Shown in pieces: positions 8,171 to 17,392 of a stretch of 64,000 bases of DNA; within the stretch, counting starts at the first letter, position 1, and the number at the start of each line of letters is the position of its first letter. The notes under the pieces are model-generated. The model was not told the DNA's origin, ran no database searches, and saw only the letters and a list, made by a program, of their open reading frames with translations. A program made the position numbers and the translations under genes. Source of the stretch: Streptomyces spongiicola (lineage in GTDB: Bacteria; Actinomycetota; Actinomycetes; Streptomycetales; Streptomycetaceae); NCBI RefSeq assembly GCF_003122365.1, contig NZ_CP029254.1:5768001-5832000 (forward strand), written 5' to 3'.

Positions 8171-8679
8171 CGGACCTCTCCGCCCGTGCCAACGCGGACG
8201 GGGATCAGCATGTACGGGGCGAACTTCTGGACCAGGCGCCCCATCTCGAAGCCGACGGTGCCCACATCGGCGTCCCTGGTGGCGATGACAGTGAGGATCG
8301 TGTCCACCTCACCGCGTTCGGCACCGGGGTGGGTGTCGAAGGCCGCGCTGCGCCCGGCGCTCTGGACGAAGAACAGGCAGTCGTCTCGCTCGATGATGAC
8401 CTGCCGGGCCGGCCTCTTCTTGTGGCTGGGGCCGGTGATGTTCGCCGCGAGGGAGGCGACCCCGCTGAAGGCGGCCGACAGTTCGTCCGCCCAGTCCTTG
8501 TCGACGTCGCTGTCCAGCAGCCGCAGTCCGTCGCGCGAGAGCAGGACGGCGTGCGTGACGCCCGGCGTCTCGGAGGCGAACTGACGCAGCAGCCAGGCCA
8601 TGCTGTCCCGCTGTCCGCTTGTCGTCGCGGATGCGGGCGTGCCGTCGGTCACGTTGTTCATCGCGGGGTGGGTGCTCAT
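8167..8679 (-). CDS. cvnB: Conservon roadblock/LC7 protein CvnB
   Basis: 170 aa. Roadblock/LC7-domain protein, the putative GTPase-regulating partner of CvnD. The start ATG at 8679 opens MSTHPAM. The domain runs from MAWLLRQFASETPGVTHAVLLSRDGL (about residues 27-52) through AAFSGVASLAANI to LTVIATRDADVGTVGFEMGRL. Shares GTGA with the DUF742 gene; 68 bp separate it from the sensor ATPase. Confidence 0.86.
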   Translation of the reverse strand: MSTHPAMNNVTDGTPASATTSGQRDSMAWLLRQFASETPGVTHAVLLSRDGLRLLDSDVDKDWADELSAAFSGVASLAANITGPSHKKRPARQVIIERDDCLFFVQSAGRSAAFDTHPGAERGEVDTILTVIATRDADVGTVGFEMGRLVQKFAPYMLIPVRVGTGGEVR

Positions 8680-8747
8680 GGGGATCGCTCCAGAAGGGGG
8701 AAGGGCCAGTGGGTGTACTGGGCCGCCGGGAACGCGGAAGAAGCGGG

Positions 8748-10262
8748 TCAGGGGGTGGGGTCTTCTGTCGAGGCTGGAGGGGGACTGGCGGTGCCGCCGG
8801 CCTGGAGGCCGCTGCGGAAGGCGGCTGCCAGCCCGGGCGTCGCCGCGGACACGGGGGCTTGCTCCCGCTCCTGTGGCGGACGGAAAGGTTCCGACCGACG
8901 CGTGCGCGTGGGAAGAGCGGGCGCGTCGGCCGAATGACCCGCCGAGGTCGATGCCCCAGCGGCGCCGGGGCGTGCGACCTGCCCCACCCCTGGGGCGGCA
9001 GGAGCCGCGGCCACCTGATGCGGCTGCTGCCCGGACATGCGAGCTTCCTCGGGCTGCGGCGCACCCGCGTCCTCGATCGATGGAATGGCTACCAGGAGCC
9101 GTGCCGGTATGACGACCAGGGCGGTGGTGCCTCCCGTCGCGTTCTCCTGCAGGAGGACGGACAACCCGTGTGACTGGGCGATCTTCGCGGCGACCAGCAG
9201 GCCGAGCTGTCCAGCCCGGACCTGGCCGCTGACGTCGACCTCGTCCGGGGCTTTGAGTAGGTCGTTCATCTGTGCCCGCGTCTGCGGGTGCATGGGAATG
9301 GCGCGGTCCTCGACCTCGATGGCCAGCCCGTGTGGCACCCGCTGCGCGCGCACCATCACCCGCGTCGCTGGATCCGAGCACTCGCAGGCGTTCTCGATCA
9401 GCTCGGCCAGCAGGTGCGTCATGTCCGGCCCCACATGGCCGGGCAACCCCAGCTCGGCGCCCACGGATCCGGCCGCGACGGCCACCCGCGGATACTGCAC
9501 AACCTCGGAGACAGCGCCACGCAGGGCCGTCGTGACGGGAACGGGCCGGCGCACGCTGCGCAGGGACTGCCCGCCCAGCACCGCCGTGCTCTCGACCTGA
9601 CGGCGCATCCGCGTCACGAGGTGATCGATCTCGAAAATCTTGGCCAGCAGCTCCGGGTCGTCGGTCAGCATCTCCAGCTGGCTCAGTGCCTGGAGTGCCT
9701 TGCTGACCAGGGCGTGCTCGCGCATGGCCAGGCGGCGAAGCACTTCCAGGAGGACCACGGACTGGGACTCGTCGTGCACGCGGATCAGCGACATGATGGC
9801 CTGCGCCTGGAGGGCACTCAGCGCGTTGTCGATCCCGGCGTTCGCAGTGGGCGACTGCGCGGTGTGCGGGTCAGGCAACGCTGGACGTTTTCCGCGGCAC
9901 AGCTCGTCCGCCGACCACTGCATCGACTTCTCAACGGCTGCCGCTGCCCCTGTGACCGCTGTCAGCGCTGCTGACTGGGACTCCTCCACTGCCGACCGCA
10001 CGGCACTGGCCACGGTGCGCGTTCCGTGTGCCGCCACCGCGACGACCGCCGCCAGTCCGCAGACCAGGCCGGCCAGGACCCAGCCGGGGCCTACGACGGA
10101 CCCCGACCGGAGAGCGAAGGCGGCGAGCAGCAGCGCGGCAAGGAGTGCCAGGGGCAGTGCCACGGCGCGACGGGCGAGGTACAGCGTGGTCGCGTCGACC
10201 GGAGGCCGCCGTCTGCGGTGGCCGGTCGCGGCCGGCCGTGCCGGGAAGGCGCTGTCAGGCAT
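8748..10262 (-). CDS. cvnA: Conservon sensor ATPase CvnA
   Basis: 504 aa. Histidine-kinase-like membrane sensor at the head of the conservon. Two hydrophobic segments lie near residues 33-50 and 57-77 (LPLALLAALLLAAFAL; GWVLAGLVCGLAAVVAVAA). A helical dimerisation-like region (SQLEMLTDDPELLAKIFEIDHLVTRMRRQ) and a HATPase domain follow, with N-box HLLAELIENACECS, AGQLGLLVAAKIAQSHG and a closing GGTTALVVIP. The C-terminal 120 residues are disordered, Ala/Pro-rich. A clear phospho-accepting H-box is not obvious, as usual for this class. ATG at 10262 follows GAGG. Confidence 0.85.
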   Translation of the reverse strand: MPDSAFPARPAATGHRRRRPPVDATTLYLARRAVALPLALLAALLLAAFALRSGSVVGPGWVLAGLVCGLAAVVAVAAHGTRTVASAVRSAVEESQSAALTAVTGAAAAVEKSMQWSADELCRGKRPALPDPHTAQSPTANAGIDNALSALQAQAIMSLIRVHDESQSVVLLEVLRRLAMREHALVSKALQALSQLEMLTDDPELLAKIFEIDHLVTRMRRQVESTAVLGGQSLRSVRRPVPVTTALRGAVSEVVQYPRVAVAAGSVGAELGLPGHVGPDMTHLLAELIENACECSDPATRVMVRAQRVPHGLAIEVEDRAIPMHPQTRAQMNDLLKAPDEVDVSGQVRAGQLGLLVAAKIAQSHGLSVLLQENATGGTTALVVIPARLLVAIPSIEDAGAPQPEEARMSGQQPHQVAAAPAAPGVGQVARPGAAGASTSAGHSADAPALPTRTRRSEPFRPPQEREQAPVSAATPGLAAAFRSGLQAGGTASPPPASTEDPTP

Positions 10263-10288
10263 GGGAATCCTCGTCAGGGGTGGGGTGG

Positions 10289-12190
10289 CTATGCGTGCTG
10301 CGGCGTCAGGTCGGCGGTGGACTGGCGCGTGCTGCGGGAGGTTGAGCGGGGGGCGGGGACCGCGAGCGCGGCGTGGCGGGGGGAGGACTGCGCCGCCCTC
10401 TGCTGAAGGAGCAGGGCGCTTTGGATCAGGCCCATGTGGCTGAACGCCTGCGGGAAGTTGCCGAGCTGGCGCTGCTGGACGGGGTCGTACTCCTCCGCCA
10501 GGAGCCCGAGGTCGTTGCGCAGAGCCAGGAGGCGTTCGAACAAGGCACGGGCCTCGTCGGGGCGGCCGGTCAGGGCGAGGCCGTCGACGAGCCAGAAGTT
10601 GCACAGGAAGAAGGCGCCCTCGTCGCCGGTCAAGCCGTCCACCCCGACGTCCTCACCGCAGGTCGGGTACCGGTACACGAGCCCGTCCTCCGTGGAGAGT
10701 TCACGACGGACCGCATCCACGGTGCCGATGACGCGCGGGTCGTCGGGCGGCAGAAAGCCGGTGCGGGGGATGAGTAGCGTGGCAGCGTCCAGCTCCTGCG
10801 AGCCGTAGGACTGCGTGAAGGTGTTGCGCACCGGGTCGAAGCCCTTGTCACAGACCTCCCGGTGGATCGCCGCCCGCAGCTCGACCAGCGGGGCCACGTC
10901 CATGTCGAGCGCGCCGGCCTCGGCCAGGCGGATAGTGCGGTCGACCGCCACCCATGCCATCACCTTGGAATGGACGAAGTGCCGGCGGGCCCCGCGGATC
11001 TCCCAGATGCCCTCGTCGGGCTCCCGCCAGCGCTGGACCAGGTGCTCGATGAGCCGCTGGTGCAGGACCGCGGTGTCGGCGCAGTGGGCGACTCCGCTCT
11101 GGTGCGCGAGGTACAGGGTGTCGATGACCTCGCCGTACACGTCGAGCTGCAGCTGGTTCGCCGCCCCGTTCCCGACCCGTACCGGAGCCGATCCCTCGTA
11201 CCCGGGAAGCCAGGGAAGCTCCCGCTCCCGCAGGTCACGCTCCCCGGTGATCCCGTACATGATCTGCAGGTTCTCCGGGTCCCCGGCCACAGCGCGCAGC
11301 AGCCACCGCCGCCATGCCTGTGCCTCCTGCCGGTATCCGGTCCCCAGCAGCGCGGCAAGCGTCGTGGCGGCGTCGCGCAGCCAGGTGAAGCGGTAGTCCC
11401 AGTTCCGGTCGCCGCCGATCTCCTCGGGAAGCGACGTGGTCGGAGCCGCGACGATCCCGCCGCTCGGCCCGTAGGTCATGGCCTTCAGCGTGATCGAGGA
11501 CCGGACCACGGCCTCGCGGTAGGGCCCGTCGTAGGTGCTCTCCTGCACCCAGTCCTGCCAGAAGGCGAGCGTCTCGGCGAGCGCGGCCTCCGGGTCAGGA
11601 ACGTCCGGTGCGGGGGCGTGGGACGGGCACCAGCTGAGCACAAACGCCACGCTCTGCCCGGCGCTGATGGCGAAGGCGCTGACGACCACACCGTCCTTCT
11701 CCAACTGCGGGACGCAGGTGTCGAGCCACAGAGCGTCCGCGCCGGCCTCCGCGACCATGCGCCCACCGACCTCGTGGTTCCACGGGCTGACGCTGCCGTA
11801 CCCCGGCCGAGGACGCATGGCCGAGACCATCTCCACTTCGCCAGTCAGGCCCTCAGCGATCCGGATCACCTGTGGGGCCCCGTCGCGCGGCGGCATGAAA
11901 TCCAGGACCCGGACCGAACCAGTCGGGGTGCGCCACAGCGATTCGAGAACGAGCGAGTCACCTCGGTACCGGCGTTCAGCCACTCTTCCGGAGCCGGACC
12001 CGCCTGCGGACGAAGCCGGAGCGATCTGCCAGGTGCCGTGCTTCTGTGTGCCGAGCAGACCGGCAAACACGGCCGGTGAGTCGAAGCGGGGCAGGCAAAG
12101 CCAGTCGATCGTGCCGTCGTCGCAGACGTGGGCGCTGGTCTGCGTGTCGCCGATCAGGCCGTACTGCTCGATACGCGGAAGGCGTTTCAT
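10289..12190 (-). CDS. GH15-family glycoside hydrolase (glucoamylase/trehalase-like)
   Basis: 633 aa cytoplasmic enzyme (no signal peptide) of glycoside hydrolase family 15. An N-terminal beta-rich domain starts IEQYGLIGDTQTSAHVCDDG and IDWLCLPRFDSPAVFAGLLG, typical of the trehalase/glucoamylase-like actinobacterial branch. The (alpha/alpha)6 catalytic domain carries NWDYRFTWLRDAATTL and the likely general acid Glu in DEGIWEIRG (about residue 397). The second Glu lies in LAEEYDP (about 566), followed by NFPQAFSHMGLI. Both catalytic carboxylates are present, so it is probably active on an alpha-glucoside; trehalose is a good guess. The C-terminal 30 residues are low-complexity. Confidence 0.85.
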   Translation of the reverse strand: MKRLPRIEQYGLIGDTQTSAHVCDDGTIDWLCLPRFDSPAVFAGLLGTQKHGTWQIAPASSAGGSGSGRVAERRYRGDSLVLESLWRTPTGSVRVLDFMPPRDGAPQVIRIAEGLTGEVEMVSAMRPRPGYGSVSPWNHEVGGRMVAEAGADALWLDTCVPQLEKDGVVVSAFAISAGQSVAFVLSWCPSHAPAPDVPDPEAALAETLAFWQDWVQESTYDGPYREAVVRSSITLKAMTYGPSGGIVAAPTTSLPEEIGGDRNWDYRFTWLRDAATTLAALLGTGYRQEAQAWRRWLLRAVAGDPENLQIMYGITGERDLRERELPWLPGYEGSAPVRVGNGAANQLQLDVYGEVIDTLYLAHQSGVAHCADTAVLHQRLIEHLVQRWREPDEGIWEIRGARRHFVHSKVMAWVAVDRTIRLAEAGALDMDVAPLVELRAAIHREVCDKGFDPVRNTFTQSYGSQELDAATLLIPRTGFLPPDDPRVIGTVDAVRRELSTEDGLVYRYPTCGEDVGVDGLTGDEGAFFLCNFWLVDGLALTGRPDEARALFERLLALRNDLGLLAEEYDPVQQRQLGNFPQAFSHMGLIQSALLLQQRAAQSSPRHAALAVPAPRSTSRSTRQSTADLTPQHA

Positions 12191-12282
12191 CGTGTGGATC
12201 TCCGTTAGGCCCCGCTGGTCTGGGGGTGTTATCGGGGCCGCCGAAGCGGCCGGGGACAGGCCGGGAGTCAAGGAGTCAGCGG

Positions 12283-12426
12283 TCAGCGCGGGGACGCAGG
12301 CTCGCTCGGAGGTGGTGTAGAGGCCCTGTCTGCGGGATCGAGGCCAGTCGCACGAGTGCCTCGGCACACCAGCCACGCCATTGCGACGAGGATCAGTCCG
12401 ATGAGGAGCGCTCCGGTGAGGGTCAT
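12283..12426 (-). CDS. Small membrane peptide (47 aa)
   Basis: 47 aa from an ATG at 12426 that overlaps the stop of the DUF6415-like gene (ATGA). One hydrophobic span (TLTGALLIGLILVAMAWLV) is followed by a short charged/Pro-rich tail. No family recognised. Tight overlap with the upstream gene, which also ends in a membrane helix, suggests that the two proteins act together at the membrane. Confidence 0.55.
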   Translation of the reverse strand: MTLTGALLIGLILVAMAWLVCRGTRATGLDPADRASTPPPSEPASPR

Positions 12427-12908
12427 GTCCGGGGCACCGAAGCGGCCCACACCAGGCAGGTGAGGGCGACGGCGAAGACCGCACCGCGCAGCACGTTGAT
12501 CTGCGGCGTCCATCGAGCCAACCTCCGTGCCGGTCGACTCGCTCCGAAGTCGTCCAGCCGGATCTTCGCGATGAGTTCCTGCGTGGCCTCGGCGAGTCTG
12601 ACGAGGTGCACCCGGCTGGGCAGATAGCCCTCCGGGAGCCCGACCGAGCAGAGTTGCTGCGCACGGAGCAAGGCCGGCTCCTGCGAAGGCATCAGGGTTC
12701 CGAGCTGGTTGACGTGCCCTCGCAGCCGCAGGACGAGGTCCTCCACATCGGCGGCGGTCTCGGGCACCGGGGAGTCCTCGCCCAGCACGAGCGTCACCGT
12801 CTCCGTCGCGGACACCGCTTGGTCACGCCCGGCACCCGGATCACCGAGACTCCGGCCCTGACCACTGCGCTGGCAGAACGCCCGGCGAGGGGCCAGCGAG
12901 AGACGCAT
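12423..12908 (-). CDS. DUF6415-like protein with C-terminal membrane helix
   Basis: 161 aa from an ATG at 12908 preceded by AGGAG. The middle (VEDLVLRLRGHVNQLGTLMP ... LCSVGLPEGYLPSRVHLVRLAEATQELI) resembles DUF6415, a Streptomyces family with an L-R-G-H-x-x-x-L core found near natural-product loci. The C-terminus (VLRGAVFAVALTCLVWAA) is a probable membrane anchor. It is divergent to the HTH/TPR regulator at 13098, so the 190-bp spacer holds both promoters. Function unknown; the family match is tentative. Confidence 0.5.
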   Translation of the reverse strand: MRLSLAPRRAFCQRSGQGRSLGDPGAGRDQAVSATETVTLVLGEDSPVPETAADVEDLVLRLRGHVNQLGTLMPSQEPALLRAQQLCSVGLPEGYLPSRVHLVRLAEATQELIAKIRLDDFGASRPARRLARWTPQINVLRGAVFAVALTCLVWAASVPRT

Positions 12909-13097
12909 GACACAACTCCTATGTGAATCAAGCCAAATTGAGTGAGAGACGCCGTGCACCACAGTCGGTCGGCGTGCATGGTGAGTGATCCGGCCGCTAC
13001 GTTGAGCGAACCGCGAATCCCCGCTGGGGGGTATGCCTGTGCGGCCCGCAAGGCCGTCAAAGGCGTCAAAGATCATTTCGGACCCGAGGGGCAGCCC

Positions 13098-14486
13098 ATG
13101 GCCCGTGAGCGAAACGTCGCCCTCGCCGCACTCCTGCGCGAAGCGGGCTGGTCCCAGCCCCAAGCAGCCGCCGCGGTGGCTCGTGTCGCCGCGGAGAGCG
13201 GTGCTCGCGAATTGGAGGCCATCTCGCGCTCGCACATCGCCATGTGGGTCCAGGGCACCAAGCCCAGCGGACGAGCGCCTCATATCCTGCGTGAGACGCT
13301 GTCCCGCAGGCTCAGTCGCCCCCTCACCCTCGCTGACCTCGGGCTGGAAGACGGGCCGACAGGCTCGCCCGACAGCAGTTCCGACTGGAGCGTCGACCCT
13401 CTGACCGTGCTGGCCGAGCTGGGAAGCGACGACCTGGACATGCACCGACGCAAGCTGCTGGCGACCGCCGCGTACTCGGCCGCCGGCCTCACTCTGCCCG
13501 CGAGTTCGTGGTGGACAACCGCCCCAGCCGCTGCAGCATCGCGCCCAGCAGTCTCCCCACGGTTGGTGACCCAGGCCGACATCGATGACGTCCGCAACCT
13601 GACAGCCTTCTACTCCGCACGGGACCAGCAGCGTGGTGGAGCCTCTGGGCGCTCGGCTCTGGCCGGCCACCTTCGCGACGAAGCGGTGCCCCTGCTGGGC
13701 AGCAGGTTTCGAACGGAACGGCACCGACGGGACACGTACTCGGCCGTGGCAGAGATGACCTACATCGCCGGCTGGATGGCGTTCGACGCCTCGGAGCACC
13801 GCACCGCCCAGCGCTACCTCACCCTCGCCGCCCGCATAGCGGCCGAAGCCGGAGACGGACCACTGGGCGGCCACATCCTGCGCGCCCTCGCCCACCAGGC
13901 AGTCGACCTCGGACACCCACGCAGGGCCCTCGACCTGGCCGATGCCTCCATGGCCCGCACTCACTACGGCCAGGCCAGCTCGCGCGAGAAGGCCCTGCTC
14001 TCCATCGTCCACGCCCGCGCCCTGGCCGCCGACGGCGACAGGCCCGGCACCCTCGCGGCCATCAGCCGAGCAGAGCGGGACCTCGCCCGCGCCGACAACG
14101 AGGACGCCCCCGACCGCGTCGGCTTCTTCCAGGAAGCCTCTCTCGCCCACGAAACTGCCTGCGCCCTGCGCGACCTGGGCAACCCCGTCGAGGCGGAGAT
14201 CCATTTCCAGCGCAGCGTCCGCACCCGCCGCCGGCAGCAGTACGCCCGCACCCACAGCGTGACACTCGGCTACCTGGGCGCCGTCCAGGTCCAGCAAGGA
14301 CGTCTCGACGAGGCATGCGGCACCTGGGGACAAGCCCTCGATGCCATGGTCGGCGTCCAGTCCGGCCGCGCCCGCGACGTCATCGTCCGCATGCAGAGCG
14401 ACCTGTCGCCCGTGAGGCAACGCGGAGGCCGCCACGTTGTTGAATTGGACCGCCGGGCACGGGAAATGCTGCGCGCCATAGGCTGA
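13098..14486 (+). CDS. HTH/TPR transcriptional regulator
   Basis: 462 aa from the ATG at 13098 (GAGGGG upstream); a longer in-frame ORF exists but lacks a ribosome site. The N-terminus (ALAALLREAGWSQPQAAAAVARVA ... SRSHIAMWVQGTKPSG) is an atypical HTH. A Tat-like hydrophobic stretch follows (RRKLLATAAYSAAGLTLPASS, near residue 117), a common curiosity of this Streptomyces class. The rest is helical TPR-type repeats (YTLAARIAAEAGD-like segments, AMVGVQSGRARD). Probably a pathway-specific regulator with a peptide or small-molecule ligand; the target is unknown. Confidence 0.7.
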   Translation: MARERNVALAALLREAGWSQPQAAAAVARVAAESGARELEAISRSHIAMWVQGTKPSGRAPHILRETLSRRLSRPLTLADLGLEDGPTGSPDSSSDWSVDPLTVLAELGSDDLDMHRRKLLATAAYSAAGLTLPASSWWTTAPAAAASRPAVSPRLVTQADIDDVRNLTAFYSARDQQRGGASGRSALAGHLRDEAVPLLGSRFRTERHRRDTYSAVAEMTYIAGWMAFDASEHRTAQRYLTLAARIAAEAGDGPLGGHILRALAHQAVDLGHPRRALDLADASMARTHYGQASSREKALLSIVHARALAADGDRPGTLAAISRAERDLARADNEDAPDRVGFFQEASLAHETACALRDLGNPVEAEIHFQRSVRTRRRQQYARTHSVTLGYLGAVQVQQGRLDEACGTWGQALDAMVGVQSGRARDVIVRMQSDLSPVRQRGGRHVVELDRRAREMLRAIG

Positions 14487-14558
14487 CCACAGGGCAGGTT
14501 CGCAGGTGCGGCCGGCGGTTGCTGCACACGCGACTTCATGGGAGAGGAACGAGCGCCG

Positions 14559-15041
14559 ATGGCGACGTACGAGGTCGAACCGATCGCAACGGTCATTGGG
14601 GGCCACACCCGCGTCCAAGACGACTACCAGGGCGGGGTGGAATCGATCATCCGGCTGGACGACGCCTTCCCGCTCGAAACGCTGCAGGGCATCGAGGAGT
14701 TCTCCCACCTCACAGTGACCTGGCACTTCCACCTGGCGCGGCCCGAAGACGTGCAGCTCCACGCCCGCAGCCCAAGGGGAAACCCGATCTGGCCGGCAAC
14801 CGGAACCTTCGTCCACCGCAACCACCGACGCCCCAACCAACTGGCGATCAGCTATCCGCGACTGCTCAAGACAGACGGCCGGGACCTCGTCGTCACCGAC
14901 CTGGACGCTGTGGACGGCACTCCCGTCCTCGACATAGCGCCGTACTTCACCCAGATGGGGCCCCGAGGACCGGTTCATCAGCCAGCCTGGCCGGCCGAAA
15001 TGCTTGCCACGTACTGGCTGGATGTCTCGGAGCGTCCGTAA
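14559..15041 (+). CDS. TrmO/TsaA-like SAM-dependent methyltransferase
   Basis: 160 aa from ATG 14559 (GGAGAGG upstream); an ATG at 14538 has none. A TsaA/TrmO fold protein; family members methylate t6A37 of tRNA using SAM. Seen: IEEFSHLTVTWHFHL, SPRGNP, HRNHRRPNQLAISYPRLL and LDAVDGTPVLDIAPYF, the successive motifs of the family. The usual FATRSPxRPNPIG is altered to FVHRNHRRPNQLA, as in the shorter, diverged actinobacterial subset, so the tRNA substrate is uncertain. Confidence 0.75.
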   Translation: MATYEVEPIATVIGGHTRVQDDYQGGVESIIRLDDAFPLETLQGIEEFSHLTVTWHFHLARPEDVQLHARSPRGNPIWPATGTFVHRNHRRPNQLAISYPRLLKTDGRDLVVTDLDAVDGTPVLDIAPYFTQMGPRGPVHQPAWPAEMLATYWLDVSERP

Positions 15042-15235
15042 GCCGACCTGCCGTAGTGATCTGTCGCTCGCGGCAGCGCTCATGAGGGCCCCGCTCGCAG
15101 AGATGAGAGGGGCGCACCAAGTAGTCGGCCGTCCTCGCTGATACTCCGCTCCCCGAACGGGAATTCGGTCAAAGCCTCCGGCCGGTACCGGCAGAACGGA
15201 CCAGGCGGCTGTGCGAGCGCCGCGGCTGAGGAGGT

Positions 15236-15772
15236 TCACGACGTAGTCCCTTCACCGGGGACGTCCAGCTCCATCCAGACCGTCTTGCCCCCGCCCGGGC
15301 CAGGTCGGACTCCCCAGTTCGCGGCCAACGCGTCGACCAGGAGCAGGCCCCGGCCTCCCTCACACTGGTCGCTCGGTAGGCTCTGGAAAGGCTGTCTGCC
15401 GGAGGGGTCCTGCACTTCGGTCCGGAGACGTCCGCTGGAGTGGGTGACCTTCAGCGTGAATGCCTTCACCGCCTGGTGACGGCACCCGCGGGTCACTGCA
15501 TTCGCCATCAGCTCATGGGCTCCCAGAGCAACTGCGTCCGCGATGGCCGCCAGTCCCGTTACCAGCATCAATTCGTGAAGTTCGCGCCGGCCCCGCGAGA
15601 CTGCTGCCACCTCCGCCGGGTACACCGCCACAATCTCGAAGGCACGCCTCCGATCCGCGATCGGCACGGTTTCGACGGGGGCACTGGGATGGGGACCCAC
15701 GAGGTTGTGAACCGCCACGTCAAGAACTTCGTCCGGCCGCTGAAGAGCGGCGCCGGAGAAATGCACGTTCAT
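15236..15772 (-). CDS. Anti-sigma-factor-type ATP-binding protein
   Basis: 178 aa from ATG 15772 (AGGGGAGCTG upstream). HATPase_c domain of the RsbW/SpoIIAB-like kind common in Streptomyces: GAHELMANAVTRG (N-box), VTHSSGRLRTEVQDPSGRQP (G1-like D-P-S-G) and GGRGLLLVDALAANWGVRPGPGGGKTVWMEL (G2 and closing strand). An extra N-terminal segment of about 45 residues is unassigned. Such proteins bind sigma or anti-anti-sigma factors; no partner lies adjacent. Confidence 0.78.
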   Translation of the reverse strand: MNVHFSGAALQRPDEVLDVAVHNLVGPHPSAPVETVPIADRRRAFEIVAVYPAEVAAVSRGRRELHELMLVTGLAAIADAVALGAHELMANAVTRGCRHQAVKAFTLKVTHSSGRLRTEVQDPSGRQPFQSLPSDQCEGGRGLLLVDALAANWGVRPGPGGGKTVWMELDVPGEGTTS

Positions 15773-16001
15773 CAGCTCCCCTAAGCGGTCCCGACAAGGC
15801 ACAAATCCGGTCACCATCTGTGCGTGAAGGCGTTTCTCGACCGGCACCGGGTGAGCTGGTCGACGTCGAAAGTCACGTCGCGCTCCTCCGGGCGGTTTTG
15901 GACTGAGCAGGGGCGGCCGGGGACTGCACCTGCGGCGAGACCGTGTCGTGCGGGTCGCTCCACGGCAGCGTTCGGCCGTTAGGCGCCGACGGGCCCGTTA
16001 G

Positions 16002-16774
16002 TCACGGCGCGGGCCAGTGGATCTGAGACGGGAAGCCTGGGGGTATCGGGGTGCGGGGGTCGCCCAGGGCCCGCAGACACACACGGTCGTCGGAGAAGCC
16101 GGTGCGGGCGTGGAGCCAGCGGCTGTTGTCGATCAGATAGCCCTGGCAGGCGTCGAGAGTGACGCGCTGCTGGAGCGCTTCGATCGCCGTGCGGAGGTGG
16201 GGCAGGTGGGGGGTGAGGAGGGGCTGAACGCGGCGAGGGCGTCCTGGCGCAAGCGGATGGAGACCCGCTCGCCTCGGTGGCGGGTGAAGATCCGAGAGGG
16301 GTGTCCGCCGCCGTCGCCGTAGAAGGCGGTACCGGGCGCGGCCATCACTTCCAAAGCCCGGGGCGCGCGTTCCATGAGGAGGGCGTGCAGGGCGCGGCCG
16401 TCGGTCAGGAGCACGTCTCCACCGAACGCGGCGGGCTGCTGGCAGACCAGGAGCATCAGACGGGGCGGACGGGGAAGACTGGAGCGCTCGGTATGCGCGA
16501 GGAGTTCCCCGGTGCCCAGCCCCGCCAGCCCGGGGCGTCGGGAGGCGGCGCCTCTGTCACGGATAGTGGTCAGCGCATCCGGGTCGCTGTCGGGGTGCGG
16601 TACCAGCGTCATCACCCGCTGGGCGAAGGCGAGAACCTTGGCCCGGGTGTCCAGTCCCTCGACGGTGGCGACACCCCGCGCCCGCAGGAGTTCCATCACG
16701 GCGGAGGTTCGGCCGAAACCGCCGATGAGGGGCGTGACGTGTGCCTCGAACAGGGTGAGCGAACGGGTCGTCAT
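16002..16774 (-). pseudogene. Clavaminate-synthase-like (TauD/TfdA) dioxygenase with one frameshift
   Basis: Fe(II)/2-oxoglutarate oxygenase fold. The ATG at 16774 has AGAGGAG upstream. The first frame carries LLAHTERSSLPRPPRLMLLVC, with the metal-binding H-x-E, and FTRHRGERVSIRL. Near 16207-16224 the frame breaks: reading on in the next frame gives LLTPHLPHLRTAIEALQQRV, then DACQGYLIDNSRWLHARTGF with the second metal His and the 2-oxoglutarate Arg, ending at 16002. One missing C (G on the plus strand) in a homopolymer restores a full protein of about 256 aa, so this is either a recent pseudogene or a sequence error. Confidence 0.75.
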
Positions 16775-16942
16775 CGACGTGCTCCTCTGAAATCGGGCTG
16801 GACGTCCAGCGTCCGGACGAATAGCGGGCGGCGTAAAGCGACAAACTGTCGACCCGGACAAAGGCGGCAAGCCCGACTTCGTCTTGCGGACGGGTGCTAC
16901 GTTCCGGAGGACAAGCCCGCCCTCACGACTCAGGGACAGCCC

Positions 16943-17386
16943 ATGTACAAGCCGTCGTTGTGGCCGGTGTCCGTCAAGGGTGTTGCTCTCGATGCCCGCG
17001 AACGCGTGTTGCTGCTGCACAACGAGCGCGGCGAGTGGGAACTGCCGGGCGGCCGGCTGGAGATCGGTCCCGCAGGTAATGGGTCGGCGCCGGCCGACGT
17101 GAGTCCCGGTGCGGCGCTGGAGCGCGAGGTGGCGGAGGAGAGCGGCTGGATGGTGAAGGCCGGGCCTCTGCTCGGCGGCGGGACCTGGATTTACGAGCCG
17201 ATCCCCGACCGTCGGGTCCTGATCGTCACCTACGGCTGCACGGTCCTGTCTCCAGACCGTGTGCCGGTCCTGAGCCACGAGCACAAGGAGATCGGGCTCT
17301 TCGACCGGCACGAGGTCGATGGCCTGACCATGCCCGAGGGCTACAAGCAGTCGATCGCGGCCTGGTACGACCACCCCGGAAGGTGA
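16943..17386 (+). CDS. Nudix hydrolase
   Basis: 147 aa from ATG 16943 (AGGGACAGCCC upstream). Nudix fold: VKGVALDARERVLLLHNERGEWELPGG leads into the Nudix box, whose second half is REVAEESGW. The first half (GGRLEIGP) is separated from it by a Gly/Ala/Pro-rich insertion of about 11 residues that lengthens the standard G-x5-E-x7-REUxEE spacing. The catalytic Glu pair is present. Six bases upstream of an XRE/TPR regulator, so cotranscribed. The substrate is probably a nucleotide-sugar or dinucleotide; undetermined. Confidence 0.8.
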   Translation: MYKPSLWPVSVKGVALDARERVLLLHNERGEWELPGGRLEIGPAGNGSAPADVSPGAALEREVAEESGWMVKAGPLLGGGTWIYEPIPDRRVLIVTYGCTVLSPDRVPVLSHEHKEIGLFDRHEVDGLTMPEGYKQSIAAWYDHPGR

Positions 17387-17392
17387 CCCGGC

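Noticed and set aside
12423..15239. Minus-strand ORF of 938 codons
   Set aside because: Only its last 161 codons are a gene; the rest is antisense to the HTH/TPR regulator and TrmO-like gene.
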